The position numbers and the translations under genes are program-made. DNA of 36,653 nucleotides. It comes from Rubrivivax sp. Its GTDB lineage: Bacteria; Pseudomonadota; Gammaproteobacteria; Burkholderiales; Burkholderiaceae_C. The stretch lies in the NCBI GenBank assembly GCA_016789865.1, contig JAEUPC010000215.1, forward strand, positions 1-36,653, given 5' to 3'. Under the pieces are notes generated by a model. It saw only the letters and a list, made by a program, of their open reading frames with translations, did not search any database and was not told the DNA's origin. Positions 23,803 through 32,068 of the stretch are shown piece after piece; the first letter of the stretch is position 1, and every line of letters starts with the position of its first letter.

Positions 23803-25119
23803 CTACCCCACGTACTTCACCAACCACAGCGAGATGCCCGGCACGAACAGCAGCAGCAGCGTGCGCAGCGTGTCCGCGGCGAGGAAGGGCATCACGCCCT
23901 TGTAGCTTTCGGCGATCGGCAGGTCGCGGGCCATGCCGTTGACGATGTAGACGTTCAGGCCCACCGGCGGCGCCAGCAGGCCGAAGCCCACGGTCATCAA
24001 CACCATGATGCCGAACCAGATGGCCACACTCTCCTTGGGCAGGCCGAAGTCCAGCCCCATCACCATCGGAAAGAAGATCGGGATGGTCAGCAGGATCATC
24101 GAGAGCTCGTCCATCACCGCGCCGAGGATGACGTAGAAGACGAGGATCGCCCCCACCACCGCCAGCGGCGCGAGACCCCAGCCCTGCACCACGCTCGCCA
24201 GCTGCGCCGGCACCTGGGTCAGCGCCAGCGCCGAGTTCATGAGGTCGGCGCCGAGGAAGATCATGAAGATCATCGCCGAGGCTTCGGCCGTGGCGTAGAA
24301 GCACTGCTTGAACTTGGGCCAGTCGATCTCGCGCTTGAGCAGCGCGGCCACGAAGGTGGACGCCGCGCCCACCGCGGCGCCTTCGGTGGGCGTGAACTTG
24401 CCGCCGTAGATGCCGCCGAAGACGACGAGAAAGATGATGGCGATCGGCGCGATGCCCTTCAGCGACGAGAGCGTCAGCGCCGGCGCCTCGTCGTGCTCGG
24501 GGGCGTGGCCGGGCACCAGGCGCACGTAGATCGCGATGGCCACCATGTAGCCCAGCATCGCGATCAGCCCCGGCACCATCGCCGCGGCAAACAGCTTGGC
24601 GATGTTCTGTTCGGTGAGGATGGCGTAGATCACCAGCGGCACCGAAGGCGGAATCAGGATGCCCAGCGTGCCGCCGGCGGCCAGCGTGCCGGTGGACAGG
24701 CGGCCGGAGTAGCCGTGCTTCTTCATCTCCGGCAGCGCCACCTGCGTGATGGTGGCTGCGGTGGCCACGCTGCTGCCGCAGATGGCGCCGAAGGCCGCGC
24801 AGGCCATCACCGCGGCCATCGCGAGGCCTCCCTTGAAGCGCGCCATCACGGCCGCCGCGAACTCGAACAGCGCGCGGCTGATGCCCCCCTGCGTGGCAAA
24901 GTTGCCCATCAGGATGAACAGCGGGATGACGCTCAGGTCGTAGCTGGCAAAGCGCGCGAAGGCCTGCGTGTTGAGAAAACTCGCCAGCGGCAGCCAGCCG
25001 GCCTGCAGCACGTAGCCGATGCAGCCGGCGGCGAACATGCAGATCGCGATCGGCACGCGCACGGCCATCAGCACGAGCATCAGCGCGAAGATGAGCACGG
25101 TCAGCGCGATCGGGGTCAT
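23803..25119 (-). CDS. dctM: TRAP transporter large membrane subunit DctM
   Basis: The 438-residue, ~12-helix subunit that forms the ion-coupled transport channel of a TRAP importer. Family marks include 'GNFATQGGISRALFEFA', 'CGSSVATAATITQVALPEM', 'GGTLGILIPPSVPLVIYAIL' and 'GLLAPPVGLNVYIVNG'. It follows dctQ by 10 bp on the minus strand. No binding-protein gene is next to it; the family normally needs one. The gene ends the six-gene unit that starts with the Rieske oxygenase, so it probably imports the pathway's substrate. Confidence 0.95.
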   Translation of the reverse strand: MTPIALTVLIFALMLVLMAVRVPIAICMFAAGCIGYVLQAGWLPLASFLNTQAFARFASYDLSVIPLFILMGNFATQGGISRALFEFAAAVMARFKGGLAMAAVMACAAFGAICGSSVATAATITQVALPEMKKHGYSGRLSTGTLAAGGTLGILIPPSVPLVIYAILTEQNIAKLFAAAMVPGLIAMLGYMVAIAIYVRLVPGHAPEHDEAPALTLSSLKGIAPIAIIFLVVFGGIYGGKFTPTEGAAVGAASTFVAALLKREIDWPKFKQCFYATAEASAMIFMIFLGADLMNSALALTQVPAQLASVVQGWGLAPLAVVGAILVFYVILGAVMDELSMILLTIPIFFPMVMGLDFGLPKESVAIWFGIMVLMTVGFGLLAPPVGLNVYIVNGMARDLPIAESYKGVMPFLAADTLRTLLLLFVPGISLWLVKYVG

Positions 25120-25129
25120 CGCCGGGCCC

Positions 25130-25612
25130 TCACGCGGCCGCCGCCGGCATGCCGGCTTGTCGGCGCACGGCCTGCACCAGCGCGATCAGGGCCGCCAGCG
25201 CGATCGGCGGCACCATGAAGCAATACACCACCCATTCCGGGAAGCCCAGCATCATCGAGCCGGACTGCGACCGCCACGCGTTCAGCCCGCCGATCGTCGT
25301 GCGCCAGGTCAGCAGCCCCATGCACATTGCCAGCACCAGCGCGCCGAAGCGGTCCAACGCCGCTTGCGCCGCCTCGCTGGCGCGCGCGGTGAAGAAGTCG
25401 ACGATGATGTTGCCGCGCCGCCACTGGCACCACGGCAGGAACAGCGCAATGGCCGCGCCGGCGGCCGAGCCCGACAGTTCGAAGTCGCCCACGATCGTCC
25501 AGCCCACCGTGTTGCGGCCGATCACGCTGACGCAGGTCATCAACGTGATCAACGTCAGCAGCACGCCAGCCAGCACGGCGCAGGCCTTGGCCAAGATCTC
25601 CAGCAGGCGCAT
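25130..25612 (-). CDS. dctQ: TRAP transporter small membrane subunit DctQ
   Basis: A 160-residue protein with four predicted transmembrane helices (around residues 10-30, 45-62, 90-105 and 125-147), the usual DctQ pattern. 'GRNTVGWTIVGDFELSG' and 'CQWRRGNIIVDFF' match the family's conserved blocks. It pairs with DctM in the inner membrane. The ATG at 25612 has GAGGAAAAGG upstream and lies 39 bp after the ferredoxin stop, so the two are probably co-transcribed. Confidence 0.92.
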   Translation of the reverse strand: MRLLEILAKACAVLAGVLLTLITLMTCVSVIGRNTVGWTIVGDFELSGSAAGAAIALFLPWCQWRRGNIIVDFFTARASEAAQAALDRFGALVLAMCMGLLTWRTTIGGLNAWRSQSGSMMLGFPEWVVYCFMVPPIALAALIALVQAVRRQAGMPAAAA

Positions 25613-25651
25613 GGCCTTTTCCTCGCTCCCGGTTCGTCTTGTGCGGCCGGA

Positions 25652-25978
25652 TCAGTATTGGGTTGGCGGCAGCCGCAGCACAAGCCCGTGCAACTCCGGG
25701 GTCATGATGAGCTGGCAGCTCAACCGGCTGCCCGCCTCGCGCCGTGCGGCGGTCATCTCCAGCATGGCGTGCTCGTCGGCCGTCGGCGCGGGCAGCCGAC
25801 CGGCCCATTCGGCAGGCACCCTCACGTGGCAGGTGGCGCAGGTCATCGTGCCGCCGCAGTCGGCGGCGATGCCCTCGAGGCCGGCCTGCACGGCCGCCCA
25901 CATCGCGCTCTTGCCCGGCGCGGCCTCGACGATCTGGCGTGTGCCGTCGTCGGCAATGAAGTTGAGCTGAAGCGACAC
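25652..25978 (-). CDS. [2Fe-2S] ferredoxin, adrenodoxin-like
   Basis: A 108-residue electron carrier. The cluster motif is 'DCGGTMTCATCHVRV' (Cys-x5-Cys-x2-Cys) with the fourth cysteine in 'SRLSCQLIMTPELHGL', the adrenodoxin/putidaredoxin pattern. I prefer the GTG at 25978, which starts the first strand ('VSLQLNFIADDGTRQ'); ATGs at 26014 and 26053 would add unconserved residues. It sits between the CoA-transferase and dctQ in the catabolic gene row and could feed electrons to the Rieske oxygenase. No ferredoxin reductase is in the window. Confidence 0.88.
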   Translation of the reverse strand: MSLQLNFIADDGTRQIVEAAPGKSAMWAAVQAGLEGIAADCGGTMTCATCHVRVPAEWAGRLPAPTADEHAMLEMTAARREAGSRLSCQLIMTPELHGLVLRLPPTQY

Positions 25979-26062
25979 GGGGCGGTACCTGGAGCGGCGC
26001 TGGACGGCGCGCATTGTCTGTGGCGCACCGCCGGCGCGCGCGGCATGGACCATCTAGCAGTT

Positions 26063-26077
26063 ATGCCGAAGCGGCAT
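26063..26077 (-). other. Intercistronic hairpin between CoA-transferase and ferredoxin genes
   Basis: ATGCCG (26063-26068) and CGGCAT (26072-26077) form a tight stem with a 3-base loop, 50 bp after the CoA-transferase stop on the minus strand. It could be an attenuator, an mRNA processing or stability element, or chance. No T-run follows. Confidence 0.35.
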
Positions 26078-26127
26078 GCTGCGCCTCGGCGCCGCACCGC
26101 GCCGCTCGGTCTTCAGGGGTCAGGCGC

Positions 26128-27324
26128 TCAGGCCACCACCTTGCGCGCGCGCAGTGCGGCAATCTCGTCTTCGCCGAAGGCCAGCTCGCGCAGCACGGCA
26201 TCGGTGTCGTCGCCCAGGCCGGGCGCCGACGAGCGCACGCCGCCGGGCGTGCCCAGCAGCTTGGGCACGATGCCGGGCACGGCCACGTCGTGGCCGTCGC
26301 GCGTCTTCTGCGTGAGGATCATGTCGCGCTCGCGGTAATGCGGGTCTTCGGCGATGTCCTTGGCCGTGTAGACGCGGCCCGAAGGCACGCCGGCGTCGGC
26401 CAGCGCGGCCAGCACCTCGGCGGCCGGCTGGGTGCGCGTCCACGTTTCGATGGCCGCGTCCAGCTCGGCCGCGCGCTGCGCGCGGCCGGCGTTGCCGGCC
26501 AGCGCGGGGTCGCGGGCCAGGTCATCCCGGCCGACCACGCCCATCAGGCGTTTGAAGATGCTGTCGCCGTTGCCGCCGATCAGCACCGCCGCGTCGTCGC
26601 CGCAGCGGTAGGCGTTCGAAGGTGCGATGCCCGGCAGCGCGGAGCCGGCGGGTTCGCGCACGACCCCGAACGCGCTGTACTCGGGCAGGAGGCTCTCCAT
26701 CACGTTGAAGACCGCCTCGTGCAGCGCCACGTCGATCACCTGGCCCGGGCCGCCGTGCACCTTGCGGTGGTACAGCGCCATCAGCACGCCGATCGTGCCG
26801 TGCAGCGCGGCCAGCGTGTCGCCGATCGAGATGCCACAGCGCACCGGCACGCGGCCGGGCTCGCCGGTGAGGTGACGCAAGCCGCCCATCGCCTCGCCGA
26901 TGACGCCGAAGCCCGGCCGGTCGCGGTAGGGCCCGGTCTGCCCGTAGCCGCTGATGCGCAGCATCACCAGCCCGGGGTTCGTCTTGGCGAGTTCGTCGTA
27001 GCCCAGGCCCCAGCCCTCCAGCGTGCCGGGGCGGAAGTTCTCGATCAGCACGTCGGCCTCGTCGATGAGCCTGCGCGCGATGGCCTGCCCTTCGGCGCTG
27101 CGCAGGTCCAGCGCGATCGAGCGCTTGTTGCGAGACTGCACCTGCCACCACACCGAGGTGCCGTCCTGCAGCAGGCGCCAGTGGCGCAGCGGGTCGCCGG
27201 CCTCGGGCGGCTCGATCTTGATGACCTCGGCGCCGAAGTCGCCGAGCGTCTTGCCGGCGAACGGACCGGCAATGAGCTGGCCCATCTCGACGACCTTCAG
27301 GCCCTGAAGTGCGGCTGGGTGCAT
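26128..27324 (-). CDS. Class III (CaiB/BaiF family) CoA-transferase
   Basis: A 398-residue cytoplasmic enzyme that moves CoA from a donor thioester to an organic acid. The N-terminal 'LKVVEMGQLIAGPFAGKTLG' and 'GAEVIKIEPPEAGDPLRHW' are standard for the family, as are 'LIENFRPGTLEGWGLGYDEL', 'ISGYGQTGPYRDRPGFGVIG' and the active-site region 'GQVIDVALHEAVFNVM'. The ATG at 27324 has GAGGAG upstream. It lies 68 bp after the GS-like gene in the same direction. Probable role: activation of an acid product or substrate of this pathway; succinyl-CoA as donor is only a guess. Confidence 0.92.
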   Translation of the reverse strand: MHPAALQGLKVVEMGQLIAGPFAGKTLGDFGAEVIKIEPPEAGDPLRHWRLLQDGTSVWWQVQSRNKRSIALDLRSAEGQAIARRLIDEADVLIENFRPGTLEGWGLGYDELAKTNPGLVMLRISGYGQTGPYRDRPGFGVIGEAMGGLRHLTGEPGRVPVRCGISIGDTLAALHGTIGVLMALYHRKVHGGPGQVIDVALHEAVFNVMESLLPEYSAFGVVREPAGSALPGIAPSNAYRCGDDAAVLIGGNGDSIFKRLMGVVGRDDLARDPALAGNAGRAQRAAELDAAIETWTRTQPAAEVLAALADAGVPSGRVYTAKDIAEDPHYRERDMILTQKTRDGHDVAVPGIVPKLLGTPGGVRSSAPGLGDDTDAVLRELAFGEDEIAALRARKVVA

Positions 27325-27392
27325 GGCGTGCTCCTCGTGCGCCGGCGGCGCCGCGCCCGTTGGGGGCGTGGACGGTTCGTTCACGGCTTGTC

Positions 27393-28922
27393 TCAATAGC
27401 GGCCGAAGTACTCGCGCCGCAGCCAGGCGTCGCGGTCCTCTGCGGCGGCGAAGCGCGCCAGCTCCTGCTGCTTCACCGTCTCGATCAAGCGCGCCAGCGG
27501 CACGCCCAGGCCCTGCTGCAGCACCGGGTCGGCGGCCAGTGCGTCCAGCGCTTCGCCCAGCGACGTGGGCAGCATCACCGGCGCCGCGGCGTAAGGCGTC
27601 TCGGTGGCCGGCGGCGGTTCGAGCCGGCGGTCCAGGCCGTCGAGGCCGGCAAACACCTGCGCGGCGACGTAGAGGTACGGGTTGGCCATCGGCTCGCCCA
27701 GGCGGTTCTCGATGCGCGTGGCCGGGTCGCCGCCGGGCACGCCCGGCTCGCCCAGCACGCGCAGCATGGCGCCGCGGTTGTCGCGGCCCCACAGCGCCGC
27801 CTGCGGCGCCATCACGCTGCCCTGGTAGCGGCTGTAGGCGGCAATGGTGGGTGCGCACAGCGCGGCCATGCCGCGCGCATGCGCCAGCAGGCCGGCCAGC
27901 CAGTGCGCACCGGCATCGGTGAGCACACGGCGCGCGTCGCCCGCGATGGCTTCGTCGCGGCCGGCGGGCTCGCGCCGCCGGAAGGTGTTGCCGCCATCGC
28001 GCAGATCCACCAGCGACTGATGCAGGTGCCAGCCGCTGGCAATCGCGTTGGGCAGCGGCGGGCGGCACACGAAGCTCACGTGATAGCCGGCGCGGCGCAG
28101 CGCCTGCCGCATGCCGTTGCGGAACAGCAGCATCTGGTCGGCCGCCCCCAGCGCATCGGACACCCCGAACACCGCCTCGAACTGGCTGGGGCCGAGCTCG
28201 ACCTCCAGCGACCGCAACGGCAGGCCGAGCCCCAGCGCGTGGTCGCGCACCAGCGCCAGCGCCTCGTGCGCCATGTCGGCCCAGTTCTCGGCCAGCAGGT
28301 TGTAGCCCGGGTGCAGCAGGCGCACGGCGGGCGGTTCGGCCGGCCACGCGGCGTGCTCAGCGGCCAGCGCGGGCGAGGTGGCCTCGTCGACGATGCGATG
28401 GATGTGGAACTCCACCTCCAGCCCGCAGCGCAGCCCGTGGCCGCGCCGCGCCAGCGCGGCCAGCGCCTGCTGCAGCACCCGGCGTGGGTCGATGGCGACC
28501 TCGGTGCCGTCGGGGAAGAACGGCTCGGCGCGCAGCCAGCCGGTGCGCTCGGCCCAGGGCAGCACGACAAAGCTCGCGGGGTCGGGCAGCAGGAACAGGT
28601 TGTTGGCGCCGCGCAGCCCCGGCAGCGCCGCTGGTGCCTCGGGGTCGAAGACCTTGAACGCGGTGCGGTCGGAGGTGTCCTTCAGCAGGATCGTGCTGAC
28701 GAAACCGATGCCGTCGTCGAAGGCGCCGCGCAGCACGCGGCACTCGGCGTCGGCCGGGTCGAGCACCAGCGTCTTGCCGCGGAACGTGCCGTGCAGGTCG
28801 CCCCAGGCGATGCGCACCTGCGCGAGACCGGCCTCGCGCACACGCGCCACCACCGCCTCGATGGCGGCGGCGCGCTCAGCGGGGGCGGCGCCGGCGTGAC
28901 CGGCGCGCTGGGCCAGCGTCAT
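27393..28922 (-). CDS. Glutamine-synthetase-like ligase
   Basis: The 509-residue protein has a full GS fold: an N-terminal beta-grasp part ('QVRIAWGDLHGTFRGKTLVL') and the catalytic part with 'GLEVEFHIH', 'ELGPSQFEAVF' and 'IENRLGEPMANPYLYVAAQV'. It is not a canonical GlnA: the usual NGSGMH-type loop reads 'SGWHLHQSL', and the adenylylation tyrosine segment is missing. It is closer to gamma-glutamyl-amine ligases (PuuA, IpuC and relatives), which glutamylate amines for catabolism. The start overlaps neighbours tightly: only 7 bp separate it from the Rieske stop, with no clear ribosome binding site, so translation is probably coupled. Confidence 0.9.
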   Translation of the reverse strand: MTLAQRAGHAGAAPAERAAAIEAVVARVREAGLAQVRIAWGDLHGTFRGKTLVLDPADAECRVLRGAFDDGIGFVSTILLKDTSDRTAFKVFDPEAPAALPGLRGANNLFLLPDPASFVVLPWAERTGWLRAEPFFPDGTEVAIDPRRVLQQALAALARRGHGLRCGLEVEFHIHRIVDEATSPALAAEHAAWPAEPPAVRLLHPGYNLLAENWADMAHEALALVRDHALGLGLPLRSLEVELGPSQFEAVFGVSDALGAADQMLLFRNGMRQALRRAGYHVSFVCRPPLPNAIASGWHLHQSLVDLRDGGNTFRRREPAGRDEAIAGDARRVLTDAGAHWLAGLLAHARGMAALCAPTIAAYSRYQGSVMAPQAALWGRDNRGAMLRVLGEPGVPGGDPATRIENRLGEPMANPYLYVAAQVFAGLDGLDRRLEPPPATETPYAAAPVMLPTSLGEALDALAADPVLQQGLGVPLARLIETVKQQELARFAAAEDRDAWLRREYFGRY

Positions 28923-28929
28923 CGGCCGC

Positions 28930-30381
28930 TCAGGCCGAAGGGGTGGTGGCCGGCACGGCAGCGGCGGCAGCGGCCGGCGCGGGCGCACTGCCCACCGTCG
29001 GTGGCGAGCCGGCCAGCCAGGCCGCGCGCGCACGCTTGGCGGCGCAGCCTTCGCGCCACGTCGACTCCCAGCCGGCCGCCGGCGCGACACAGTCGATGGT
29101 GTCGGGGCCGACGAGGGCCGCCGCGGCTGCGGCATCCAGCCGGCCCGGCGGCATGCCGCCCGCCTTCACCGTCTCGATGGCTGCGAGCAGCGTGCGCCGA
29201 TTCGCCATGATCACCTTGTCGCTGGTGCCCAGGTGCTCGCGCGTGCGGTCCTGGATGGCGCCCATGCTCTCGCAGGCCCATTGGTCGTGCACGTTGATGT
29301 CGGCCTCGCCCATGCCGAGGTAGGTGCGGCTGGCCTGCTCGGCGGCGTCGTAGCCCCAGTCGTTGCCGCGCCCCTTCTTCGGCAGGTAGTCGGGCAGCTC
29401 GGTGTTCGCGAGGCGCTGGCTGCGCATCGTCTCCTTGTCCAGCGGCGCGTCGAAGCTGGTGAAGAACGAATACCAGTAGGTGTTGAAGTCGTCCACCGGC
29501 ACGTGCATCTGCGTGATGGTCACCGTCTCCGACAGCGGGATGACGAAGGTGTACGGGAACAGCGCGTTGGTCACGCGCACATGCGTGAAGCGCGCGTTGA
29601 TCAGGCGCAGCGTGGTGATGCGCGTCAGCCCCGCGGCCTTGTCACCCAGCGCCTCGTGGCGGATCTCGGGCGAGTGGCACTCGCGCAGCACCTTGGTCAT
29701 CGGCCAGCGCTCGCCGTCGATGCTGCCGGCGCTGGCGCCGCGGAACTGGCGGCCGTAGGTGTGGGCCGGATCGACATCTTCGTCGAGCATGCGGTGCAGG
29801 AACGACGCATGCGCCGGGTCGATGCCTACCTCGAACGCCTGCAGCCAGTTGCAGCGCCACAGGCCCTTGAAGGCGAAGCTGTGCGAAGCGGGCGCGGCGA
29901 AACAATCGAAGGCCGGCAGTTCGGGCGGTGCCGAACCCTCGGGCCCGAGGTAGGCGAAGAGCGTGCCCGCGGCCACGCGCAACGGGTAACTGCGCTGGCG
30001 CACCCGCTGGCAAAGCGTGCTGCCGACCCCATTGATGGACGGTTCGGCCGGCGTCTCCAGGCAGCGGCCGTCGGCGGCGAACTTCCAGCCGTGGAACGGG
30101 CAGCGCACGCCGTCGCCTTCGTGCCGGGCGTACTTCAGGTCGGCGCCGCGGTGCGCGCAGTCGCGGTCCAGCAGGCTGTGGCGGCCTTCGGCGTCGCGCC
30201 ACAGCACGAAGTCCTGGCCGAGCAGGCGCACCGCCTTCAGCGGGCGCAGCGCCATCGCCGGGTCGAGCCGGGGCTCGAACTCGTCCAGCAGCGCCACCGG
30301 GTGCCAGTAGCGCCGCAGCAGGTCGCCACAAGGCGTGCCGGGGCCGATGCGGGTGATGAGTTCGTTCTGGGCGGCTTGCAT
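28930..30381 (-). CDS. Rieske non-haem iron oxygenase, alpha-subunit type
   Basis: The 483-residue protein has an N-terminal Rieske domain with Cys75-x-His77 ('RDCAHRGADLKY') and Cys94-x2-His97 ('RCPFHGWKF'), and a C-terminal catalytic domain with the mononuclear iron motif Asp188-x2-His191-x4-His196 ('GIDPAHASFLHRM'). It is of the single-component phthalate/vanillate-demethylase type, with no beta subunit nearby. Such enzymes hydroxylate or demethylate aromatics using a reductase or ferredoxin. Its last ~60 residues are Ala/Pro-rich and not conserved. The ATG at 30381 is chosen by homology; the ribosome binding site is weak. It heads the operon. Confidence 0.93.
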   Translation of the reverse strand: MQAAQNELITRIGPGTPCGDLLRRYWHPVALLDEFEPRLDPAMALRPLKAVRLLGQDFVLWRDAEGRHSLLDRDCAHRGADLKYARHEGDGVRCPFHGWKFAADGRCLETPAEPSINGVGSTLCQRVRQRSYPLRVAAGTLFAYLGPEGSAPPELPAFDCFAAPASHSFAFKGLWRCNWLQAFEVGIDPAHASFLHRMLDEDVDPAHTYGRQFRGASAGSIDGERWPMTKVLRECHSPEIRHEALGDKAAGLTRITTLRLINARFTHVRVTNALFPYTFVIPLSETVTITQMHVPVDDFNTYWYSFFTSFDAPLDKETMRSQRLANTELPDYLPKKGRGNDWGYDAAEQASRTYLGMGEADINVHDQWACESMGAIQDRTREHLGTSDKVIMANRRTLLAAIETVKAGGMPPGRLDAAAAAALVGPDTIDCVAPAAGWESTWREGCAAKRARAAWLAGSPPTVGSAPAPAAAAAAVPATTPSA

Positions 30382-30478
30382 GGGCGCCAGTCTAGGCAGG
30401 GCGGCAGTGGGGTGGCAAGCCCGGCGACCCGCAGGCCCGACAACGATCGTCGACAGCCTCCAGCGCCGCACAGCGCCC

Positions 30479-30493
30479 TTCAACGTCCTTGAA
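30479..30493. promoter_or_regulatory. Candidate operator TTCAA-N5-TTGAA in a divergent promoter region
   Basis: A perfect 5-bp dyad with a 5-base spacer lies between the divergent Rieske and doxX genes, 98 bp before the Rieske start. The 15-bp size and T...A ends suit a LysR-type site, but no regulator gene is adjacent. A near-identical TTCAA-N4-TTGAA stands at 3716-3729. Confidence 0.3.
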
Positions 30494-30615
30494 CGCTCCC
30501 GTCAACGCCGCCAGGGGCCGGAGCCGGCCGGTGCGCTGCACAGTCACGACCAGCGCAACGGCCTCGCGGCCCGCGCGCCATCGAATCAACCAACTTCTTC
30601 AAAGTGAGACGAGAA

Positions 30616-31038
30616 ATGCAAGCCCCCGCCCCCGTCTACATCGTGGCCCGCGTCCTGCTGGCCCTGATGTTCATCCTCGCCGGCTTCAGCAAGTTCGGCG
30701 CGCTGGCCGGCACCGCCGGCTACATCGCCAGCAAGGGCCTGCCGCTGCCCTCGGTGCTGGCGTTCCTGACCGCCGCGCTGGAAGTGGTGGCCGGCATCGC
30801 GCTGGCCGTGGGATTCAAGGCGCGCTGGGCCGCACTGGCGCTGGCCGTCTTCACGCTGCTTGCCACTCTGCTGTTCCACAACTACTGGGCCATGCCGGCC
30901 GATCAGCAGTACATGCAGCAGCTGATGTTCATGAAGAACCTGTCGGTCACCGGCGGCCTGCTGATGGTGTTTGCGTTCGGCGCCGGCCCCCTCAGCATCG
31001 ACGCGCGGCGCGGCTCGGCAACGCTGGCCACGGCCTGA
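30616..31038 (+). CDS. DoxX-family membrane protein
   Basis: A 140-residue inner-membrane protein with four hydrophobic helices. 'VARVLLALMFILAGFSKFGA' is the typical DoxX opening and 'ALEVVAGIALAVGFKARWA' the second helix. DoxX proteins take part in thiosulfate/thiol redox or oxidative-stress roles in some bacteria; here the job is unknown. The ATG at 30616 follows GAGACGAGAA; a GTG at 30604 is also in frame. It diverges from the Rieske operon. Confidence 0.88.
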   Translation: MQAPAPVYIVARVLLALMFILAGFSKFGALAGTAGYIASKGLPLPSVLAFLTAALEVVAGIALAVGFKARWAALALAVFTLLATLLFHNYWAMPADQQYMQQLMFMKNLSVTGGLLMVFAFGAGPLSIDARRGSATLATA

Positions 31039-31123
31039 AGCAACGAAGGCCGGCACGCCCGGCCGACGCAGTGCGCCACCGCACGTGGCGCGCCCGGGTC
31101 GGCGCCGCCTTGCTGCGCAGCCG

Positions 31124-31918
31124 CTAGAGCAGCCGCAGCAAGGCCATCGCCGCCGCCGGGTTCTTCTCCTTGGCGGCGGCGATGAAGAGCAGGTACACGT
31201 TGCGCGGCGCTCCGGGTACCCCGGGCGCCTCCACTCGCGGCAGTCCTTCGGGCTCGCCACCGTCGCGCCAGGCGTGCGCGCACGCCGCCACCTGCGCCGC
31301 CGCGGCAGCCGACAAGCCCTCGGGCTCGCTCGCCTCGGCGCGCATCACGCGCGCATAGACGAAATCGCCGGTGAGGTCGGCGAAGGCCGGGTACTCGTCG
31401 GACTCGGTGAACACGTTCACCGCGCCGTAGCGGCGCGCCAACGCCAGGTATTCGGGGCAGCGGAAGCTCTCGTGCCGCACGTCCAGCGCGTGCTGCAGCG
31501 GCACGCCGGCGGCTTCCTTAGGCAGCAGCTTCAGGAAGGCCTCGAAGTCGGCGGCATCGAAGCGCTTGGTCGGCGCGAACTGCCAGACGATCGGCCCGAG
31601 TTTGGGGCCGAGTTCGGCGATGCCGCTCGCGCAGAAGAAGCTCACCGACTCGCCGGCCTCGGCCAGCACGCGCCGGTTGGTGGTGAGCCGGTGCGCCTTC
31701 ACCGAGAAGACGAAGTCGTCGGGCGTCTCGCTGCGCCACTTGGCGAAGGTGGCCGGCTTCTGCGTGGCGTAGTAGGTGCCGTTGATCTCGATCATCGTCA
31801 GCTTGCGGCTGGCGTATTCGAGCTCGCGGTCCTTGGACCAGCCGGCCGGGTAGAAGTTGTTGCGCCACGGCTCGAAGGTCCAGCCGCCGACGCCGACGCG
31901 GACGCGCGGGGTGCTCAA
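31124..31918 (-). CDS. DUF72-domain protein (YecE-like)
   Basis: A 264-residue TIM-barrel-like protein of the DUF72 family, known in E. coli as YecE. Conserved blocks include 'VGVGGWTFEPWRNNFYPAGW', 'MIEINGTYYATQKPATFAKW', 'FVFSVKAHRLTTNRR' and 'HALDVRHESF'. The frame begins with a TTG at 31918 that has a very strong ribosome binding site (GGAGGAGGAG); no ATG in this frame precedes the conserved start, so TTG is the likely start codon. The reaction catalysed by the family is not established. It is divergent from the hydrolase-ligD pair. Confidence 0.92.
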   Translation of the reverse strand: MSTPRVRVGVGGWTFEPWRNNFYPAGWSKDRELEYASRKLTMIEINGTYYATQKPATFAKWRSETPDDFVFSVKAHRLTTNRRVLAEAGESVSFFCASGIAELGPKLGPIVWQFAPTKRFDAADFEAFLKLLPKEAAGVPLQHALDVRHESFRCPEYLALARRYGAVNVFTESDEYPAFADLTGDFVYARVMRAEASEPEGLSAAAAAQVAACAHAWRDGGEPEGLPRVEAPGVPGAPRNVYLLFIAAAKEKNPAAAMALLRLL

Positions 31919-31964
31919 GGTTCGTCTCCTCCTCCACGAAGGCCGCCGGGGCGGCGATGCACAC

Positions 31965-31998
31965 GCGGCGATATCGCCGCTGGCGCTCGTATCGATAC
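31965..31998. promoter_or_regulatory. Two perfect palindromes between divergent genes
   Basis: GCGGCGATATCGCCGC (31965-31980, 16 bp) and GTATCGATAC (31989-31998, 10 bp) are both exact palindromes, 8 bp apart. They lie between the DUF72 and hydrolase starts, so they may be operators for both. Confidence 0.45.
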
Positions 31999-32068
31999 AG
32001 GTGCCGACGCGGGTGCCGATTCAGCGGTCCGTTTCGCGGCGCCGCTGCCGAGGTTACGCTAGCGCGCC

